From DATELY01 sp035276085 (GTDB taxonomy: Bacteria > Pseudomonadota > Gammaproteobacteria > Steroidobacterales > Steroidobacteraceae): DNA of 32,228 nucleotides. The DNA is taken from assembly GCA_035276085.1 (NCBI GenBank), contig DATELY010000186.1:1-32228 (forward strand), given 5' to 3'. The position numbers were made by a program, and so were the translations under genes. The notes under the pieces are model-generated. The model saw nothing but the letters and a program-made list of their open reading frames with translations. It was not told where the DNA came from and searched no databases. Each line of letters begins with the position of its first letter. Position 1 is the stretch's first letter. Below, in pieces: positions 1-8,145 of this stretch.

Positions 1-2
1 GC

Positions 3-1112
3 AATGTCATCTTCATCGCGCCTGCAGCTGAAATCGCAGCGCGGGAGAAAGAGCTCCTGGCTGCTCGCAAAGAAGTGCAGGAGCTGGCGCCCCTGCGCAC
101 TGAGTATCTCCAAATAAACTATGCCAAGGCAGCTGATCTGGCTGCATTAATCAAGTCCGGTCAGAACAGTTCGCTGCTCTCAGAGCGTGGCAGTGTGTCG
201 ATCGACGAGCGCACGAACACCTTGCTCCTGCAGGATACTTCCGACCGCTTGAGTGACATCCGGCGCCTCGTGTCGACGCTCGACATTCCGGTCCGACAGG
301 TGCTGATTGAGGCCCGCATCGTCATTGTGAATGATGACTTCAGCCGGGAGCTTGGCGTGCGCTTCGGGAGTACATTCGCTATTGATCATGGTGGCAGCGA
401 CGGCGGAGGTGTTATCGGGGCCACCCCGTTCGTCACCGAAGACAATGACAGGACCATCACGCGGGCGAGCCCGGACACTAGAGGCACACCGACCTTCGCA
501 CTCGGTGACCCGGACACCCGCTACATGGTCAACTTGCCGGTTGCAAATCCGGCTGGGCGCATCGCCATGACCTTGTTGGACTCCGACTACATCGTCGACC
601 TAGAGCTTTCGGCAGCTCAAGCTGAAGGTCGCGGTGAGATCATCTCGTCACCGCGATTGATCACCGCCAATCAGCGCGAAGCGACCATTGAGCAAGGTGT
701 GGAGATTCCATATCAGGAATCTTCATCCAGCGGCGCCACGACCACACAGTTCAAGAAAGCCGTGCTGAGCCTGAAAGTGACTCCGCAAATCACGCCTGAC
801 AATCGCGTCATTCTGGACCTCACGGTGTCGAAGGACAGCGTCGGTCAGCTCGTCTCGAGCGCTACAGGCGGATTCGTGCCTAGCATCGATACCCGTGAGA
901 TCGTGACACAGGTGCTGGTAAACGACGGCCAGACGGTCGTGCTCGGTGGCGTGCTGGAAACGGAACGCCGTGACGCAGAGAACAAGGTGCCGCTCCTGGG
1001 CGATGTGCCGGTTCTGGGTCGCTTGTTCAAATCCACCACCAAAACCGACAACAAAGACGAACTGCTCATCTTCGTAACACCTCGAATCCTCCGAGAGGGG
1101 TCGTCGCTGTAA
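3..1112 (+). CDS. pilQ: Type IV pilus secretin PilQ, C-terminal part (5' end outside the window)
   Basis: The frame is open from base 3, so the gene enters from the left and only about 369 C-terminal residues are present. The first residues (VIFIAPAAEIAAREKEL) match the region just before the last N-domain of PilQ. The segment EYLQINYAKAADLAALIK is typical of the secretin N1-like domain. The rest is the secretin core: EIISSPRLITANQREATIEQG, IPYQ, LKVTPQITPDNRVILDL, VNDGQTVVLGGV, and the end KDELLIFVTPRIL. PilQ forms the outer-membrane ring through which the type IV pilus passes. In this group it normally closes a pilMNOPQ operon followed by aroK, as here. A strong hairpin follows the stop codon. 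The assignment is secure; the true start is not visible. Confidence 0.97.
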   Translation, partial: NVIFIAPAAEIAAREKELLAARKEVQELAPLRTEYLQINYAKAADLAALIKSGQNSSLLSERGSVSIDERTNTLLLQDTSDRLSDIRRLVSTLDIPVRQVLIEARIVIVNDDFSRELGVRFGSTFAIDHGGSDGGGVIGATPFVTEDNDRTITRASPDTRGTPTFALGDPDTRYMVNLPVANPAGRIAMTLLDSDYIVDLELSAAQAEGRGEIISSPRLITANQREATIEQGVEIPYQESSSSGATTTQFKKAVLSLKVTPQITPDNRVILDLTVSKDSVGQLVSSATGGFVPSIDTREIVTQVLVNDGQTVVLGGVLETERRDAENKVPLLGDVPVLGRLFKSTTKTDNKDELLIFVTPRILREGSSL

Positions 1113-1136
1113 GCTGCAGCCCTCTGGTTCGACCCC

Positions 1137-1166
1137 GCGGCCGCCTTCGGGCGGCCGCTTTCGTTT
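1137..1166 (+). terminator. Rho-independent terminator after pilQ
   Basis: A perfect 9-bp G+C stem (GCGGCCGCC, 1137-1145, with GGCGGCCGC, 1150-1158) closes a stable TTCG tetraloop (1146-1149). It is followed by TTTCGTTT. It lies 24 bases after the pilQ stop and 35 bases before aroK, so it probably ends the pil operon and separates it from the aroKB-dgt-hemE unit. Confidence 0.85.
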
Positions 1167-1200
1167 ATAGTCCGCGCATTCCAGCTCCATCACTGCGCGC

Positions 1201-1731
1201 ATGCCTCAGTCTCCTACACGCGTTTTCCTGATTGGCCCGATGGGGTCGGGCAAGACGGCGGTTGGGCGGCAGTTGGCGAAGATGCTGAACCTGGCGTTCT
1301 ATGACAGTGATGTCGAAGTCGAGCAGCGGACGGGGGTGGATATACCCTACATCTTCGAGCGTGAGGGAGAGGTGGGGTTTCGGCAGCGTGAGCGCGAGAC
1401 GATCGATGCGCTGACGTCGTTGGACCACGTGGTGATCGCGACAGGTGGTGGTGCCGTGTTGCTTCCTCAGAACCGCGAGTACCTACATCAGCGCGGTTGT
1501 GCCGTGTATCTCCAGACCTCCATCGAGCAGCAGCTCGAGCGGACCCGTCACGGGCGGCATCGGCCGTTGCTGTACACGGCGGATCCCGAAGCGAAGCTTC
1601 GTGAGCTCATGGCCATTCGGGCGCCGCTCTACGAAGCTACCGCGCACATGATCATCCCCACGGATGGTCGGCATGTCCGCGGCGTTGCAGAAGACATCGT
1701 GCAACGCCTACGTCAGGAACAACCGGCGTGA
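1201..1731 (+). CDS. aroK: Shikimate kinase
   Basis: The 176-residue product has the usual AroK length. It phosphorylates shikimate with ATP in the cytosol, the fifth step of the chorismate pathway. The Walker A loop GPMGSGKT is at residues 12-19. The shikimate-binding aspartate is in YDSD (residues 34-37), followed by FRQRE (60-64, shikimate-binding Arg) and the GGG motif at 82-84. The lid region has RTRHGRHRPLL. The ATG at 1201 was chosen because the motif spacing then matches the family; no strong ribosome-binding site is visible. The stop TGA overlaps the earliest possible aroB start, and aroK-aroB is the conserved order in Gammaproteobacteria. Confidence 0.96.
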   Translation: MPQSPTRVFLIGPMGSGKTAVGRQLAKMLNLAFYDSDVEVEQRTGVDIPYIFEREGEVGFRQRERETIDALTSLDHVVIATGGGAVLLPQNREYLHQRGCAVYLQTSIEQQLERTRHGRHRPLLYTADPEAKLRELMAIRAPLYEATAHMIIPTDGRHVRGVAEDIVQRLRQEQPA

Positions 1732-1736
1732 ATTCC

Positions 1737-2828
1737 ATGGCCGAGCCCACTTGCATCGACATAGCGTTGGGCGAGCGCAGTTATCCGATCTACATCGGCG
1801 CCAGTCTGCTGGAGCGTGCTGCCGAGTTGATGGGTGAGCGGATTGCACGCGATCTATTGGTTGTCACCAACACAACCGTCGAACCGCTCTACGCGCGCTC
1901 ATTCAAAGAGATGTGCGAACGCAGTGGTAGACGTGTCACTGTCCTCGCTCTTCCTGATGGGGAGCAATTCAAAACGCTTGAGACGACGCAAACCATCTTC
2001 GACGCGCTAGTCGCCGGTCGCTTCAATCGCGATGCGGCCCTCGTCGCGCTGGGCGGCGGTGTCGTCGGGGATATCGTCGGGTTTGCCGCTGCGTGCTATC
2101 AGCGCGGGATCGATTTCATTCAAGTACCCACAACGCTTTTGGCGCAAGTCGACTCGTCCGTCGGTGGAAAAACCGGCGTCAATCATCCCGGCGGCAAAAA
2201 TCTCATTGGGGCGTTCCATCAACCACGCGCCGTCATTGCTGATACGGCGACTCTCGCGACATTGCCACCACGGGAATACCGCGCGGGACTGGCAGAGGTC
2301 GTGAAATATGGCTTCATCTACGACCTGAGCTTCCTGGAGTGGCTCGAAGCAAACGCAACTGCCTTGTGCGCACGCGATCCCACAAGCCTCGTGCATGCGA
2401 TCCGTCGCTCGTGCGAAATCAAAGCGGAAGTGGTTGCACAGGACGAACGCGAGTTGGGCCTCCGCGCCATCTTGAACTTCGGCCATACCTTCGGACATGC
2501 AATCGAAACCGCAGCGGGCTATGGCGAATGGCTGCACGGCGAAGCCGTGGCTGCGGGCATGGCCGCGGCAATCGATATGTCGCGACGACTTGGCAAGATC
2601 ACCCAGGCAGATGCCGAGCGTTCTTTGCGCCTCATGCAACAGCTCGAGCTTCCCACGACGTCGCCGCGCATCGGTGCGCAGCGCGCGTTTGAGTTGATGG
2701 GAATGGACAAGAAAGTGTTGCAGGGCCAGCTCCGGCTCGTGCTGCTGCAACGTCTCGGCGAAGCAGTCATTACTGCCGACTATCCGCGCGACATCCTGCA
2801 CCAAACGCTGGCTGAGCGCTTTGGCTGA
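1737..2828 (+). CDS. aroB: 3-dehydroquinate synthase
   Basis: AroB converts DAHP to 3-dehydroquinate (second step of the shikimate pathway) using NAD+ and a divalent metal. Visible motifs are LPDGEQFKTLET, the glycine-rich NAD site GGGVVGDIVGFAA, the active-site stretch DSSVGGKTGVNHPGGKN, and the metal ligands: Glu in EVVKYG, His in GHTFGHAIE and His in LHGEA. From the ATG at 1737 the protein has 363 residues, the usual length. A GTG at 1728 overlapping the aroK stop would add three residues and cannot be excluded. The gene is co-directional with aroK and runs directly into dgt, so translational coupling is likely. Confidence 0.97.
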   Translation: MAEPTCIDIALGERSYPIYIGASLLERAAELMGERIARDLLVVTNTTVEPLYARSFKEMCERSGRRVTVLALPDGEQFKTLETTQTIFDALVAGRFNRDAALVALGGGVVGDIVGFAAACYQRGIDFIQVPTTLLAQVDSSVGGKTGVNHPGGKNLIGAFHQPRAVIADTATLATLPPREYRAGLAEVVKYGFIYDLSFLEWLEANATALCARDPTSLVHAIRRSCEIKAEVVAQDERELGLRAILNFGHTFGHAIETAAGYGEWLHGEAVAAGMAAAIDMSRRLGKITQADAERSLRLMQQLELPTTSPRIGAQRAFELMGMDKKVLQGQLRLVLLQRLGEAVITADYPRDILHQTLAERFG

Positions 2829-2829
2829 C

Positions 2830-3993
2830 ATGGCACCCACGCCGGATGTTCTCGCGCCCTACGCGTCACAAGACGCGACATCGCGCGGGCGGCGTTACCA
2901 AGAACCTGCACCGAGCCACCGCTCCGAATATCAGCGCGATCGCGATCGCATCATCCATTCGAATGCCTTTCGTCGGCTCGTCTACAAGACGCAAGTCTTC
3001 GTGAATCACGAAGGCGACTTGTACCGCACCCGTCTTACCCACTCGATCGAAGTCGCACAGATCGCACGCACGATCGCGCGCGCGCTCGCCGCGAACGAGA
3101 CGCTCACCGAAGCAATCTGCCTCGCGCACGATCTCGGCCACACCGCGTTTGGTCACGCCGGCCAGGACGCGCTCAACGAGTGCATGCGGGACTACGGCGG
3201 CTTCGAGCACAACCTGCAATCGTTGCGGGTCGTGGACGAGTTGGAGGAGCGCTATGCCGAGTTCCCTGGCTTGAACCTGACGTTCGAAACCCGAGAAGGC
3301 ATTCTCAAACACTGTTCACTGCAGAACGCGCGCAAGTTGGGTGATTTGGGAGAGCGCTTCATCCGTCGTCAGCAACCCAGCCTGGAGGCGCAGATCGCCA
3401 ATGTCGCTGATGAGATCGCCTACAACAATCATGACGTCGATGACGGCGTGCGGGCGGGGCTCATTACGATCGAAGAGTTGCGCGACGTGAGGCTGTTCGC
3501 CCGCGAGCATGACGAAGTGATGCGGCTCCACCCGGACATCAACGGGCGCCGCGTCATTCACGAAGTCGTGCGACGCATGGTGAACCGCGTCGTTACGGAT
3601 CTGATCGAGACGACCGCGTCATCCTTGCAGTCCGCTCAACTGTCGGACGCTGAGGCGGTACGACAGCACTCGGCACAGCTCGTCGGCTTCGGAGCGGAGG
3701 TGGCCAACGAACACCTGGAGCTCAAGCGCTATTTGCGCGACCATGTCTATCGACACTATCGCGTGCTGCGCATGACGACCAAGGCGCGCAAAGTCATTCA
3801 CGCGCTGTTCGACAGTCTGTTCAATACACCGGCGCTGCTCCCACCGGAGCACCATCTCGCATGCGAACGGATGCAGAACGAGTCCGGCGATGTCGGCAAA
3901 GCGCGTGCGATCGCCGATTACATTGCCGGGATGACCGATCGCTATGCGTTGGCCGAGTACAAACGTCTACTGGATCCTTCGGCGCGTAGTTGA
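2830..3993 (+). CDS. dgt: dGTP triphosphohydrolase-like HD-domain protein
   Basis: This HD-superfamily metal-dependent phosphohydrolase of the dGTPase-like family hydrolyses dNTPs to deoxynucleosides and triphosphate. Family landmarks (numbered from the upstream TTG at 2821) are RDRIIHSNAFRRL, LYRTRLTHSIEVAQ (metal ligand His74), and HDLGHTAFGHAG with the HD pair His103-Asp104. Later come FEHNLQSLRVV and DEIAYNNHDVDDG, which supplies another metal aspartate. The ATG at 2830 begins one base after the aroB stop and gives 387 residues; the TTG at 2821 would overlap aroB by 8 bases. Length and motifs fit the shorter bacterial subfamily, whose substrate is less certain than that of E. coli Dgt. 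Confidence 0.9.
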   Translation: MAPTPDVLAPYASQDATSRGRRYQEPAPSHRSEYQRDRDRIIHSNAFRRLVYKTQVFVNHEGDLYRTRLTHSIEVAQIARTIARALAANETLTEAICLAHDLGHTAFGHAGQDALNECMRDYGGFEHNLQSLRVVDELEERYAEFPGLNLTFETREGILKHCSLQNARKLGDLGERFIRRQQPSLEAQIANVADEIAYNNHDVDDGVRAGLITIEELRDVRLFAREHDEVMRLHPDINGRRVIHEVVRRMVNRVVTDLIETTASSLQSAQLSDAEAVRQHSAQLVGFGAEVANEHLELKRYLRDHVYRHYRVLRMTTKARKVIHALFDSLFNTPALLPPEHHLACERMQNESGDVGKARAIADYIAGMTDRYALAEYKRLLDPSARS

Positions 3994-4007
3994 GCTTGCA
4001 AGTTGCG

Positions 4008-5075
4008 ATGACGACACCGCTGAAGAACGACCTGCTACTGCGAGCGCTGCTGCGCCAGCCAACTGCGCGCACACCCGTATGGATGATGCGTCAAGCCGGC
4101 CGGTATCTGCCTGAGTACCGCGCGACACGCGCGCGCGCCGGCAGCTTTCTCAAGCTCTGCATGACCCCGGAGCTCGCGTGCGAGGTAACGCTCCAACCGC
4201 TGGCGCGCTTTCCACTCGATGCGGCGATTCTGTTTTCCGACATCCTCACGATTCCTCACGCGATGGGTCTCGGACTTCAGTTCGAGACAGGGGAAGGGCC
4301 GCGCATCGCGCACACGGTTCGCACCGACGCCGAACTGCGAAAGATTCACGAGCCCGATCCGCATGTGGAACTGCGTTACGTGATCGATGCGGTTGCGTTG
4401 ATCCGCAAAGAGCTCGATGGTCGCGTGCCCCTGATCGGGTTTGCAGGTAGCCCGTGGACGGTTGCCACCTACATCGTCGAGGGCGGCAGCACGCGCGAGT
4501 TCGCGGCAATCAAGACGCTGCTGTATGCGAATCCCACGCTGTTGCATGGGCTGCTCGAGGTGCTCGCGCGCACGACGACGGACTACCTCAATGCACAGAT
4601 CGCCGCCGGTGCTCAGGCCGTGATGTTGTTCGACACGTGGGGCGGCGTGCTCACGCCGGCGCAGTATTTGGAGTTCTCGCTTGGCTACATGCAGCGCATC
4701 ATTGACGGCCTCACCCCTGAGAACGAAGGCCGCCGGGTGCCGCGCATCTTGTTCACCAAAGGCGGAGGCGCGTGGCTACCTCAAATGGCGCAGGTAGCCT
4801 GTGATGCACTCGGTGTCGATTGGACCACCGACCTGGCAACCGCCCGCAGAGCCATCGATGACAAAAAGGCGTTGCAGGGCAATCTCGACCCGAGCTGCCT
4901 CTACGGCCCCCCCGAGAAAATCCGCGCAGAAGTACAACGCGTGCTCGCCAGCTACGGTCACGGCCACGGTCACGTCTTCAATCTCGGCCATGGCATTCAT
5001 CCGGGTGTGCCGCCAGAACATGCCGCCGCCATGATCGATGCCGTGCACGCATTCAGCCCGCAATATCACGCCTGA
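4008..5075 (+). CDS. hemE: Uroporphyrinogen III decarboxylase
   Basis: HemE removes four carboxylates from uroporphyrinogen III to give coproporphyrinogen III in heme synthesis, without a cofactor. From ATG 4008 the 355-residue protein matches the family length. The signature PVWMMRQAGRYLPEYR (residues 23-38) holds the substrate-binding arginines. FSDIL places the catalytic aspartate at residue 78. The second signature, GFAGSPWTVATYIVEGG, is intact. LFTKGGGAWL and NLGHGIHPGVPPEH complete the barrel. A TTG at 3990 overlapping the dgt stop is a possible but weaker start. The last 10 bases overlap the end of the convergent fadD gene. Confidence 0.97.
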   Translation: MTTPLKNDLLLRALLRQPTARTPVWMMRQAGRYLPEYRATRARAGSFLKLCMTPELACEVTLQPLARFPLDAAILFSDILTIPHAMGLGLQFETGEGPRIAHTVRTDAELRKIHEPDPHVELRYVIDAVALIRKELDGRVPLIGFAGSPWTVATYIVEGGSTREFAAIKTLLYANPTLLHGLLEVLARTTTDYLNAQIAAGAQAVMLFDTWGGVLTPAQYLEFSLGYMQRIIDGLTPENEGRRVPRILFTKGGGAWLPQMAQVACDALGVDWTTDLATARRAIDDKKALQGNLDPSCLYGPPEKIRAEVQRVLASYGHGHGHVFNLGHGIHPGVPPEHAAAMIDAVHAFSPQYHA

Positions 5076-6808
5076 TTTTCAGCGTCTTTCTTCAGCTCAT
5101 CACGCAGCGTGCGGCGCAGGATTTTGCCCACATTCGTCTTCGGCAGCTCATCCCGGAAGTACACGGCTTTGGGGACTTTGTAGCCGGTCAATTCCTTGCG
5201 GCAGTGCTCGATCAGCCCTTCCGCGGTCAGCGACGGGTCCTTCTTCACGACGAACAACGCCACAACTTCACCGGAATGCTCGTCGGGCTGTGCGACCGCC
5301 GCGACTTCGAGAACGCCCGGATGCGTGGCTGCGACGCTTTCCACTTCGTTCGGATACACGTTGAAGCCGGACACCAGGATCATGTCCTTCTTGCGATCCT
5401 CGATGTACACGAAGCCCTGTGGATCCATGCGCCCGATGTCGCCGGTGCGGAGCCAGGAGCCGGGCAGCATCACCTTCTCGGTTTCGTCGGGACGTTGCCA
5501 ATAGCCGAGCATCACCTGCGGACCGCGCACGCAAATCTCACCGACCTCGCCGACCGCGAGCGGTTCGCCGCCATCGTTGCGAATGGAGATTTCAGTCGAT
5601 GGAATGGGCAGACCGATCGAGCCATTGAAGTCGAACGGCGCGAACGGATTGATGCATGCCGCTGGCGATGTCTCCGTCAGTCCCCACGCCTGCGTGAGCG
5701 GATTGCCCGTCGCCTGCTTCCAGCGTTCGGCGACGGCGCGCTGCACGGCCATGCCGCCGCCCAATGTGATGCGCAGCGCACTGAAGTCCACGCCCGGGAA
5801 CTCAGGCGCATGCAGCAGTGCGTTGAACAAGGTGTTCACGCCGCTGATGTAGGTAAATCGATAGCGCTTCAGCTCTTTGACGAATGCGGGAATGTCACGC
5901 GGATTCACGATCAGCACATTCTGTGCGCCCAGCACCGTGAAGACGAGCCAGTTCGCGGTGAGCGCGAAGATGTGATACAGCGGCAGCGGCGTGATGACGA
6001 TATTGCGCTCGAAGCGCAAGCTCGTACCCAACCACGCGCCGGCCTGCAACACGTTCGCAATCATGTTGCGATGGGTGAGCATGGCACCTTTCGCAACGCC
6101 CGTCGTACCGCCTGTGTACTGCAGGAAAGCGACATCGCCGTGGCCGACTGACGGCGGTTCCAGCTGCAGGAATCTGCCTTGAGACAAAATCCTGTCGAAG
6201 CGCACATGCCCGGGCAAGCACCACCGTGGGACCTGCTTGCGCACATGACGCACGACCAGGTTCACGATTGCGGACTTGGGAAAGTGCAACAGATCGCCAA
6301 CGCCCGTCACGATGACCGTTTCGATCCCGGTGTGCCCGATCACCGCTTCGAGCGTCGCTGCAAAGTTCTCCACGATCACGATTGCACGCGCGCCCGAATC
6401 CTTGAGCTGGTGCTCCAGCTCGCGGGCCGTGTACAGCGGGTTCGTATTCACGATCGTCAGCCCCGCGAGCAGCGCTCCATAGAGCGCGATCGGATACTGC
6501 AGCACGTTGGGCATCATGAGCGCGATGCGATCGCCCTTGCGCAAGCCGGCGCTCTGCTGCAGCCAGGCCGCAAAGTCCAGCGCCAGTTGCCGATACTCCG
6601 CGTACGTGATCGTGCGTCCCAAGCTGGTGAATGCCGCATCATTTGCATAGCGCTCGCACGAGCGATCGAGCATGTCGACGAGCGATCCATACTCATCTGG
6701 ATTGATATCGGCTGGGACGCCGTGCGGATAACTGCGCAGCCAGAAGCGCTCCGCGTTGCCGCCATCGGTTGCCGTCACGGCGTGCGATTCATTGTCTACG
6801 GCCATCAT
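5066..6808 (-). CDS. fadD: Long-chain fatty acid-CoA ligase
   Basis: This ATP-dependent acyl-CoA synthetase activates free fatty acids for beta-oxidation or lipid synthesis. The 580-residue product has the AMP-binding loop YTGGTTGVAKGA at residues 231-242 and TQAWGLTETSP at 371-381. The core motif WLRTGDIGR (451-459) and the FACS-type segment RKKDMILVSGFNVYPNEVE (471-489) follow. The C-terminal catalytic lysine is in LPKTNVGKILRR. Two ATG codons lie in tandem (6808 and 6805). The Shine-Dalgarno run AGGGGG is spaced better for the second, so the first Met may not be used. It starts 23 bases after tesA on the same strand, suggesting a tesA-fadD operon. The reading frame stays open far upstream across tesA and ybbA, which is a high-G+C shadow and not part of the protein. 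Confidence 0.95.
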   Translation of the reverse strand: MMAVDNESHAVTATDGGNAERFWLRSYPHGVPADINPDEYGSLVDMLDRSCERYANDAAFTSLGRTITYAEYRQLALDFAAWLQQSAGLRKGDRIALMMPNVLQYPIALYGALLAGLTIVNTNPLYTARELEHQLKDSGARAIVIVENFAATLEAVIGHTGIETVIVTGVGDLLHFPKSAIVNLVVRHVRKQVPRWCLPGHVRFDRILSQGRFLQLEPPSVGHGDVAFLQYTGGTTGVAKGAMLTHRNMIANVLQAGAWLGTSLRFERNIVITPLPLYHIFALTANWLVFTVLGAQNVLIVNPRDIPAFVKELKRYRFTYISGVNTLFNALLHAPEFPGVDFSALRITLGGGMAVQRAVAERWKQATGNPLTQAWGLTETSPAACINPFAPFDFNGSIGLPIPSTEISIRNDGGEPLAVGEVGEICVRGPQVMLGYWQRPDETEKVMLPGSWLRTGDIGRMDPQGFVYIEDRKKDMILVSGFNVYPNEVESVAATHPGVLEVAAVAQPDEHSGEVVALFVVKKDPSLTAEGLIEHCRKELTGYKVPKAVYFRDELPKTNVGKILRRTLRDELKKDAENQA

Positions 6809-6831
6809 TACCCCCCTGTATCTACCGCGAA

Positions 6832-7473
6832 TCAGGGTTTCTTCAGCAGCGGCAGAAGTTGTGGCCACACATTGTCCAGCAAGATGGGCTGCGCTTGTAC
6901 CGTGGGATGCAATTGATCGGCCTGCATGAGCGCCGGCTGGAGCGCGACCTTGTCCAGCAGAAAATTCACGACGGGAACCCCGTGTTTGCGCGCCAGCGCC
7001 GGGAACGTCGCGAAGAACTGGCTGCTGTACGCCTCCCCGTAGTTCGGAGGGATGCGCATGCCCACCAGCAACACGGCGGCCCGCGCGTCCTGTGCGGACG
7101 TGATCATGGAATCCAAGTTCGCTTTCATGGTGGTGAGCGGCAGACCGCGCAACGCGTCGTTCGAGCCGAGCTCCAGGATCAGAATGGTGGGCTTGTGTTG
7201 TGCCAGCGCGCGCGACAGCCGTGCGCGGCCGCCTGCGGTGGTCTCCCCCGTCATACTGGCGTTGACCACACGATAGCCGTACCCTGCTTGGCGCAATCGC
7301 TGCTCTAGCAGAGCCACCCAGCTCTGGGTGATTCTCATACCGTACCCGGCACTCAGGCTGTCCCCCATGACCAGAATCGTGGGCTGCTGAGACGCCATCG
7401 CGGTGACATGCGCCGCGATTCCCATCAGCAACATTGCGGCCCAGATGCCGCGACGAGCCACTCTCCCGAGCAT
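6832..7473 (-). CDS. tesA: Arylesterase / thioesterase I / lysophospholipase L1, SGNH hydrolase, exported
   Basis: A 213-residue SGNH hydrolase of the TesA/ApeA type. Residues 1-27 look like a signal peptide (RR, then a hydrophobic stretch ending VTAMA), so it should be periplasmic. The four SGNH blocks are present: GDSLSAGYG with nucleophile Ser39, TGETTAGG, LGSNDALRG, and DQLHPTVQ with the Asp and His of the triad. It hydrolyses acyl-thioesters, aryl esters or lysophospholipids. fadD lies just downstream, so released fatty acids could be activated by its product. The ATG at 7473 shares two bases with the divergent ybbA ATG, the same divergent arrangement as in E. coli but tighter. Confidence 0.93.
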   Translation of the reverse strand: MLGRVARRGIWAAMLLMGIAAHVTAMASQQPTILVMGDSLSAGYGMRITQSWVALLEQRLRQAGYGYRVVNASMTGETTAGGRARLSRALAQHKPTILILELGSNDALRGLPLTTMKANLDSMITSAQDARAAVLLVGMRIPPNYGEAYSSQFFATFPALARKHGVPVVNFLLDKVALQPALMQADQLHPTVQAQPILLDNVWPQLLPLLKKP

Positions 7474-8143
7474 GAGCGATCCTGTTCTTCGTGCCGAAAA
7501 CGTGACCAAGGAGGTTAGCAGCCCCGAGGGAACGCTGACCATTCTGTCCGCGGTGAGCCTGACGCTGCCGGCCGGTGAGAGTGCGGCCATCATCGGTGCA
7601 TCCGGTGCTGGCAAGTCCACACTCCTCGCGCTCTTGGCCGGATTGGATGAACCGACGTCGGGACGCATCTGGCTCAACGGTGCGGAGCTCACGGCACTCG
7701 ATGAGGACGGTCGTGCCGCCGTGCGGGCACGGCACGTCGGCTTCGTGTTCCAGAGCTTTCACCTCGTGCCGTCACTCACGGCACTCGAAAACGTGATGCT
7801 GCCGCTCGAGCTCGCGGGCGCGGCCAACGCGCGCGAAGCAGCCGTCGACGTGCTCAATCGAGTGCAACTGCATCATCGTCTGGGCCACTACCCGCGCCAG
7901 CTCTCGGGCGGCGAGCAGCAGCGTGTGGCGATCGCGCGGGCGTTCGTGACGCGACCCGCATTGCTGTTCGCCGACGAACCCACCGGCAACCTCGATGCGG
8001 CCACTGGCGAGCGCATCATCGAGCTCTTGTTCGAGCTGAATCGCGCTGCCAGCACCACCCTCATCATCGTGACGCACGATCCTGCAATCGCGCAGCGCTG
8101 CCGCCGCACGGTACGCATCGACGCAGGCCGCCTGGTGGCTTGA
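7472..8143 (+). CDS. ybbA: ABC transporter ATP-binding protein, YbbA/LolD-like
   Basis: A 223-residue ABC ATPase. Walker A GASGAGKST is at residues 42-50, followed by the Q-loop in VFQSFHLVPSLTALENVMLPLEL. The ABC signature is LSGGEQQRVAIARA, Walker B is LLFADEPTGNLD, and the H-loop histidine is in VTHD. The LolD/MacB subfamily look and the adjacent FtsX-like permease identify the YbbA-YbbP pair, an inner-membrane exporter whose substrate is not settled. The start at 7472 fits alignment (MSDPVLRAENVTK). Its promoter must lie inside tesA, because the two start codons overlap. The stop overlaps the next gene region, so it is co-translated with the permease. Confidence 0.94.
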   Translation: MSDPVLRAENVTKEVSSPEGTLTILSAVSLTLPAGESAAIIGASGAGKSTLLALLAGLDEPTSGRIWLNGAELTALDEDGRAAVRARHVGFVFQSFHLVPSLTALENVMLPLELAGAANAREAAVDVLNRVQLHHRLGHYPRQLSGGEQQRVAIARAFVTRPALLFADEPTGNLDAATGERIIELLFELNRAASTTLIIVTHDPAIAQRCRRTVRIDAGRLVA

Positions 8144-8145
8144 GC

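Noticed and set aside
2007..2840. A 277-codon minus-strand frame opposite aroB
   Set aside because: Antisense shadow; aroB has all catalytic motifs.
5066..7762. A continuous 898-codon minus-strand frame that would fuse a long N-terminal part to FadD
   Set aside because: The extra 318 codons lie antisense to ybbA and out of frame with tesA, have no domain character, and FadD has its own double ATG and AGGGGG site at 6808.
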